Source: Bacteroides sp. MSB163 (GTDB lineage: Bacteria > Bacteroidota > Bacteroidia > Bacteroidales > Bacteroidaceae). From it: a stretch of DNA of 64,000 nucleotides. The stretch covers positions 2,472,001-2,536,000 of the forward strand of contig NZ_CP143867.1 in NCBI RefSeq assembly GCF_036416795.1, given 5' to 3'. A program made the translations under genes and the position numbers. Under the pieces are notes generated by a model. That model saw only the letters and a list, made by a program, of their open reading frames with translations. It did not search any database and was not told where the DNA came from. Position 1 is the first letter of the stretch, and every line of letters begins with the position of its first letter. Shown piece after piece: positions 60,272 to 64,000 of the stretch.

Positions 60272-62791
60272 ATGAAAAGTAAATTGCTAATTTGGATATT
60301 ATGTTTCTTCTCATTGGGAAATATGAAGGTGTTGGCTTCTACAGATTATGGCCTTCATTTCAAATCTCATTCTGTGCCAGGCAATGAACGCACCTCTTTG
60401 TCTCTTGATGGGAACTCTCCTTTTTATGTGGAGAAGGAGTTTATTATTGATTTTCAAATGTGGGTTCGTAATGAGCCTGATTTCGGGGCTATTCTTCATT
60501 TATGTACGAATGAAAATCAATTTCTTCATTTTGTTTTTGCTGCAGGTGATAATAACAGGAATTTTCCAGCTCTCGTTTTCAATGAGGGAATGTTTGCTAT
60601 TAATACCAATATTGAAAAAGGTAAATGGGTTCCTGTGTCTTTACACCTTAATATAAAGGAGAATCAAATTGATTTGAAATATGATAGTAGGGACACTACG
60701 ATGGTAGTGCCATTGCGTGGTACCAAAGATATTACAGTTTCGTTTGGAAAATCTCCATATTTCTCGGCAGATGTAGTTCCTATGAATATTAGGGATATAA
60801 AGATTATCCGGGATGGGGAACTGATAAGATATTGGAAGTTGTGGAAGCATAATGGCGATGTTTGTCTTGATGAAGTTGAAGGGGCTGTGGCATTAGCTTC
60901 TTATCCTTCATGGCTCATTGATAATCATATTGAATGGCGGAAAATATATACAGAGAAAACATCAGGTCGTTTGGATGTCGCTTTTAATGCCCGTGATGCC
61001 TTATTCTATCTTGTGCGACAAAATAAAATAGAAATATTAAATGGTATTTCCGGTGACCGGAACGAGGTCTCTATTGTGGAGGGATATCCGGCTATGGAAT
61101 ATACAGATCACATGGTTTATGATACACTGACTAATCAGTTATTGTCTTATTCTTTACACGAAAAGTTGGTTTCAGCTTTGTCTGTCGATGAAGGGAAATG
61201 GAGTCTGAATGAAAGACATTTGGATGAGCCTCGTTACTACAACCATGCACGTACGTTTAGTCCGTCTGATTCTTCATTTTATTTTTGGGGAGGATATGGA
61301 TTCTACCAATATAGGAATAACCTATATCGGTTGAAAGTGGGTATGAAACAGGTTGAAGAAGTTGCATATACCCCTGTTATTTCTCCTCGTTACTCATCTG
61401 CAGCAGCTATAGTAGGCGATGAACTGTATATTTTTGGTGGTCGTGGAAATAAACAGGGAAAGCAAGAATTCAATGCTCATTTTTATTATGAGTTGTGTGC
61501 CATTAATCTGAAAACGGGAAAGTCTCGTAGTGTATGGAAGAAAAAACAATCTACAGATATGTTGTTGATGGCATCTTCCATGTACTTTGAACCTTCGGAC
61601 AGTTCTTTTTATGCTGTTAGTTTGAAAGACGGAGGCAGCCTTTGGAAGGTTTTCATGAATGATTCTGCTTGGGTAGAGATATCGAAGCCTATTCGTAATG
61701 ATTTGGTTCATCAGGATTGTGATTTTAGCTTTTATTCCTCTCCTGCCCATCATAAACTGTATCTGGTGATGGATAAAATTTTGAGTGACCGTACACATGA
61801 TGTGGCTATTTATTCTATCAATACTCCTTTGTTGAATGATAATGAAATTGCGCAGACGGCGAATAAGGACTTTTCTACGGTGTGGTTATGGGGCTCATGT
61901 GGTATCCTGTTATTGGGAGGATCAGTATTCCTTTTTTACCGGATAAAGTACAGCAGGAAGAAAGTCGAACTTGAAGATACAAAAGAAGATAATACTCAGG
62001 TGGAGGTTCTTCCTGTTAATGAAACGGTAGAGGAGGTTGCAGCGGCAGAAAAGTATTTTGATCGCAGTCGTTCGGCAATCTCTTTGTTGGGCACATTTAA
62101 TGTTCGTGATAAAGATGGTAATGACATAACAGGAGCTTTTACACCACGGTTGAAAAGCTTGCTTATATTGCTGGTGCTTTATACAGAGAAGAACAAGCAA
62201 GGTATCTTGACTAAAAAAGCTACCGATATTCTGTGGTCGGACAAAGAAGAGGAGTCTGCTCGTAATAACCGTAATGTGACTTTGCGTAAGTTGCGTGTAT
62301 TGTTAGAAAAAGTAGGTGATGTGGAAGTTGTCAGTGATGCGGGATTTCTGTGTATCAGATGGCATGAGGGAGTATTTTGTGATTATCGGATGGCGCTGGA
62401 TTGTATTCGTCAATTTAAGGAAAATGGTGAACATGGGAATGATAAGCTTCTGAATCAGATATTGGAAATTTTATTGTATGGTCCGTTGCTGTCAAATACC
62501 ATTGTTGATTGGTTGGATGAATTTAAAGATTCTTATTCCAGTCTTTCTATTGATTTGCTGAGGAATTTGTTGGATGTACAACGTAATAATTACGATACAG
62601 TACTGCGTATTGCTGATATCCTATTCTTGCATGATCCTCTGAATGAAGAAGCTTTGGCTGCTAAATGCTCTATTCTTTTTATACAAGGTAAAAAGGGTAT
62701 TGCAAAGAGTGTATATGACCGTTTCTGTAAGGAGTATAAAGATTCATTAGGAGAGGAATATAAGGTCCTCTTATGTAATTTATATAAATGA
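60272..62791 (+). CDS. Membrane-anchored one-component regulator: LamG-like/Kelch-like sensor, TM, SARP-type DNA-binding domain
   Basis: 839 aa. Signal peptide (LLIWILCFFSLGNMKVLA), a beta-sandwich (~20-220: EFIIDFQMWVRNEPDFGAILHL), Kelch-like repeats (~230-520: YLVRQNKIEIL, FYFWGGYGFYQYRNNL, AAAIVGDELYIFGGRGN), one membrane span near 535-555 (LWGSCGILLLGGSVFLFY), then a cytoplasmic part with an OmpR-type winged helix (~610-700: ITGAFTPRLKSLLILLVLYTEK, SARNNRNVTLRKLRVLLEKVG) and a C-terminal helical BTAD-like domain (NEEALAAKCSILFIQGKKG). It would sense a glycan in the periplasm and act on DNA from the membrane. Neighbouring carbohydrate genes are the likely targets. Confidence 0.75.
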   Translation: MKSKLLIWILCFFSLGNMKVLASTDYGLHFKSHSVPGNERTSLSLDGNSPFYVEKEFIIDFQMWVRNEPDFGAILHLCTNENQFLHFVFAAGDNNRNFPALVFNEGMFAINTNIEKGKWVPVSLHLNIKENQIDLKYDSRDTTMVVPLRGTKDITVSFGKSPYFSADVVPMNIRDIKIIRDGELIRYWKLWKHNGDVCLDEVEGAVALASYPSWLIDNHIEWRKIYTEKTSGRLDVAFNARDALFYLVRQNKIEILNGISGDRNEVSIVEGYPAMEYTDHMVYDTLTNQLLSYSLHEKLVSALSVDEGKWSLNERHLDEPRYYNHARTFSPSDSSFYFWGGYGFYQYRNNLYRLKVGMKQVEEVAYTPVISPRYSSAAAIVGDELYIFGGRGNKQGKQEFNAHFYYELCAINLKTGKSRSVWKKKQSTDMLLMASSMYFEPSDSSFYAVSLKDGGSLWKVFMNDSAWVEISKPIRNDLVHQDCDFSFYSSPAHHKLYLVMDKILSDRTHDVAIYSINTPLLNDNEIAQTANKDFSTVWLWGSCGILLLGGSVFLFYRIKYSRKKVELEDTKEDNTQVEVLPVNETVEEVAAAEKYFDRSRSAISLLGTFNVRDKDGNDITGAFTPRLKSLLILLVLYTEKNKQGILTKKATDILWSDKEEESARNNRNVTLRKLRVLLEKVGDVEVVSDAGFLCIRWHEGVFCDYRMALDCIRQFKENGEHGNDKLLNQILEILLYGPLLSNTIVDWLDEFKDSYSSLSIDLLRNLLDVQRNNYDTVLRIADILFLHDPLNEEALAAKCSILFIQGKKGIAKSVYDRFCKEYKDSLGEEYKVLLCNLYK

Positions 62792-62808
62792 TAATTTATA
62801 AACATAAG

Positions 62809-62844
62809 AAAAAGCGCTTAATCATAACAATTAAGCGCTTTTTT
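62809..62844. terminator. Terminator after the transmembrane regulator gene
   Basis: AAAAAGCGCTTAAT, a 7-nt loop, ATTAAGCGCTTTTTT: a perfect stem flanked by A and T runs, working in both directions. Confidence 0.8.
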
Positions 62845-62966
62845 AATGTCCAATTAATAAAGGATGGCTCTGTTTTTTAAGACTAAGGCTTTTATTTTGC
62901 ATTCGTGGAAGTATTCCTCTTCCATATGAGAGAAGTCAAACTGATGTCTAATTTAGTCTTTAAACT

Positions 62967-64000
62967 ATGAAAAAGCACTTGTTGATAGGATTGTTTTTAT
63001 TAGGTCTGTTTATCTATCCTATTAAGGCCATTTCAGGTAACACTCCTGAAGAATTATATGAGAATTTGCAAAAACGATTGGCTTCCGGTTGGAACACCTG
63101 GGATACCCGTAGTGTGCTGACTCATGTATTTCTTCCTTATGGTTTTGCTGTCGACCTGAATATGATGGATACAGATGGAAGTCGTGTAAGGAAATTCAGA
63201 ATCGGAGATAGAGTTAAAGGGGCGCCATTATTGCAGCCGGGACCTCATTCATTTGATGGAGCTTATACTCAAATGACCATAGATTGGAGAGGATATAAGT
63301 TGCAGGTAGAAAGTGCTGCTATGGGACTTAAAAACGTAATTCTAATCAGACCACTGACTGAGACGAAGAAAGGAGGACGATTGGTGGTTATTCCTGAAAG
63401 TCTTTGGAAACGGGGCAATACACTTAGCGTGGATAGTTTAGGATTTACATTGGCATCACGTGATAAAGTTGTTGAAATAAAAACTTCTATAGAAGGTAAA
63501 CTTCTGGAAAAAAAAGGAAGGGAGTTTATTCTGTCTTTAGATACTCCGGTTGCTATCTGTTGCGGAGAAAATGTGGGATTGGATGATGCAATTGCTTTTA
63601 TTAATAATCGTGCCCGGGATTTTATTAATTCTAATCAGAAACAGTTTGGTGCAAATTATGATTGCTATAATGCCATGCAAAGTGTTTTGGCTTGGGATAA
63701 TATATATGATCCTGGCATTAGAAGGGTGATTACTCCTGTAAATCGGATTTGGAGTTCCGAATGGTTTGCCAGTGAAGATTTTGGTGGTTTTACACTGTTC
63801 TGTTGGGATACTTACTTTGCATCGATGATGCTTGCTGTTGGTAATAAAGAATTGGCTTATGCAAATGCTGTAGAGATAACTAAAGCAATAACTGAACGTG
63901 GATTTGTACCCAACTGTTTTTATAGTAATAATTTTAAATCAAGAGATCGTTCTCAGCCACCTGTTGGTTCTTTGGCTGTCTGGACAATATATAAGCAATA
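62967..64000 (+). CDS. MGH1/GH63-like glycoside hydrolase (partial, 3' end outside window)
   Basis: 344 codons read from the ATG at 62967 to the window edge. Signal peptide (KKHLLIGLFLLGLFIYPIKA), then NTPEELYENLQKRLASGWNTWDTRSVLTHVFLPYGF. The catalytic (alpha/alpha)6-barrel begins around residue 235 (YNAMQSVLAWDNIYDPG) with GGFTLFCWDTYFASMMLA and ERGFVPNCF. This pattern is seen in MGH1-like/GH63 enzymes (alpha-glucosidase or mannosylglycerate hydrolase type). Substrate unknown; it lies next to a regulator and esterase/lyase genes, so probably part of the same locus. Confidence 0.75.
   Translation, partial: MKKHLLIGLFLLGLFIYPIKAISGNTPEELYENLQKRLASGWNTWDTRSVLTHVFLPYGFAVDLNMMDTDGSRVRKFRIGDRVKGAPLLQPGPHSFDGAYTQMTIDWRGYKLQVESAAMGLKNVILIRPLTETKKGGRLVVIPESLWKRGNTLSVDSLGFTLASRDKVVEIKTSIEGKLLEKKGREFILSLDTPVAICCGENVGLDDAIAFINNRARDFINSNQKQFGANYDCYNAMQSVLAWDNIYDPGIRRVITPVNRIWSSEWFASEDFGGFTLFCWDTYFASMMLAVGNKELAYANAVEITKAITERGFVPNCFYSNNFKSRDRSQPPVGSLAVWTIYKQ

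Overview
The window looks like a chromosomal segment of a gut Bacteroides species. Seen directly: a SusC/SusD pair with an ECF sigma/FecR anti-sigma cassette, Bacteroidetes-type lipoprotein signals, many TAnnTTTG (-7) promoter boxes with occasional TTTG at -33, and a fimbrillin-type lipoprotein. The species cannot be fixed from the sequence alone. No tRNA, rRNA, CRISPR array or prophage was seen.

Layout. 1-7.1 kb: metF (cut by the window edge), a fimbrillin/FISUMP lipoprotein, metA, a U32-family protein and a zinc-ribbon membrane protein. 7.3-10.4 kb: a TonB-dependent receptor with Met-rich stretches and a LuxR-type regulator with a His-rich linker. 10.6-16.7 kb: a 2-oxoacid dehydrogenase operon (E3, lipoate ligase, E2, fused E1) followed by a flavodoxin. 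16.7-30 kb: a polysaccharide utilization locus read leftward (sigma, FecR, SusC, SusD, GH105-type hydrolase, DUF2264 protein, GH2 and a decayed GH78). This gene set suggests a rhamnogalacturonan-like or other unsaturated-uronide substrate. 30.2-35 kb: an FAD oxidoreductase, a tiny GxxExxY element, radA and asparaginase. 35.1-40.6 kb: the threonine operon (leader peptide, thrA, a phosphoglycerate-mutase-like proposed homoserine kinase, thrC). 40.6-43.2 kb: a candidate sRNA, an insertion sequence and a toxin-antitoxin pair. 43.3-48 kb: an EamA transporter and a TPP-riboswitch thiamine-salvage operon (TonB receptor, PnuT, ThiN). 48-53 kb: MscS, small proteins, a truncated rhamnogalacturonan acetylesterase, a second candidate sRNA, an RlmJ-like protein and a Crp/Fnr regulator. 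53-64 kb: a second carbohydrate cluster (GH2, lyase plus beta-helix, sialate-type acetylesterase, a membrane-anchored DNA-binding regulator and an MGH1/GH63-like hydrolase cut by the window edge).

The most unusual signal is in the repeats, of three kinds. (1) Intergenic arrays of short, mostly palindromic units with an exact or near-exact 22-nt period. They occur at four loci and each locus has its own core sequence. (2) Hairpin repeats sharing a GCTGCGCTAT-like core but with locus-specific arms. Three of them sit in frame inside conserved enzymes (75, 105 and 84 bp), and others abut gene ends. (3) CACAGAGG-type repeats that form 31-bp terminal inverted repeats around a single GxxExxY gene and recur as an empty palindrome inside another gene's signal peptide region. 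Also of interest are an antisense-sRNA candidate in front of susC, and two ~67-nt RNA candidates with full promoters, terminators and a shared internal motif.
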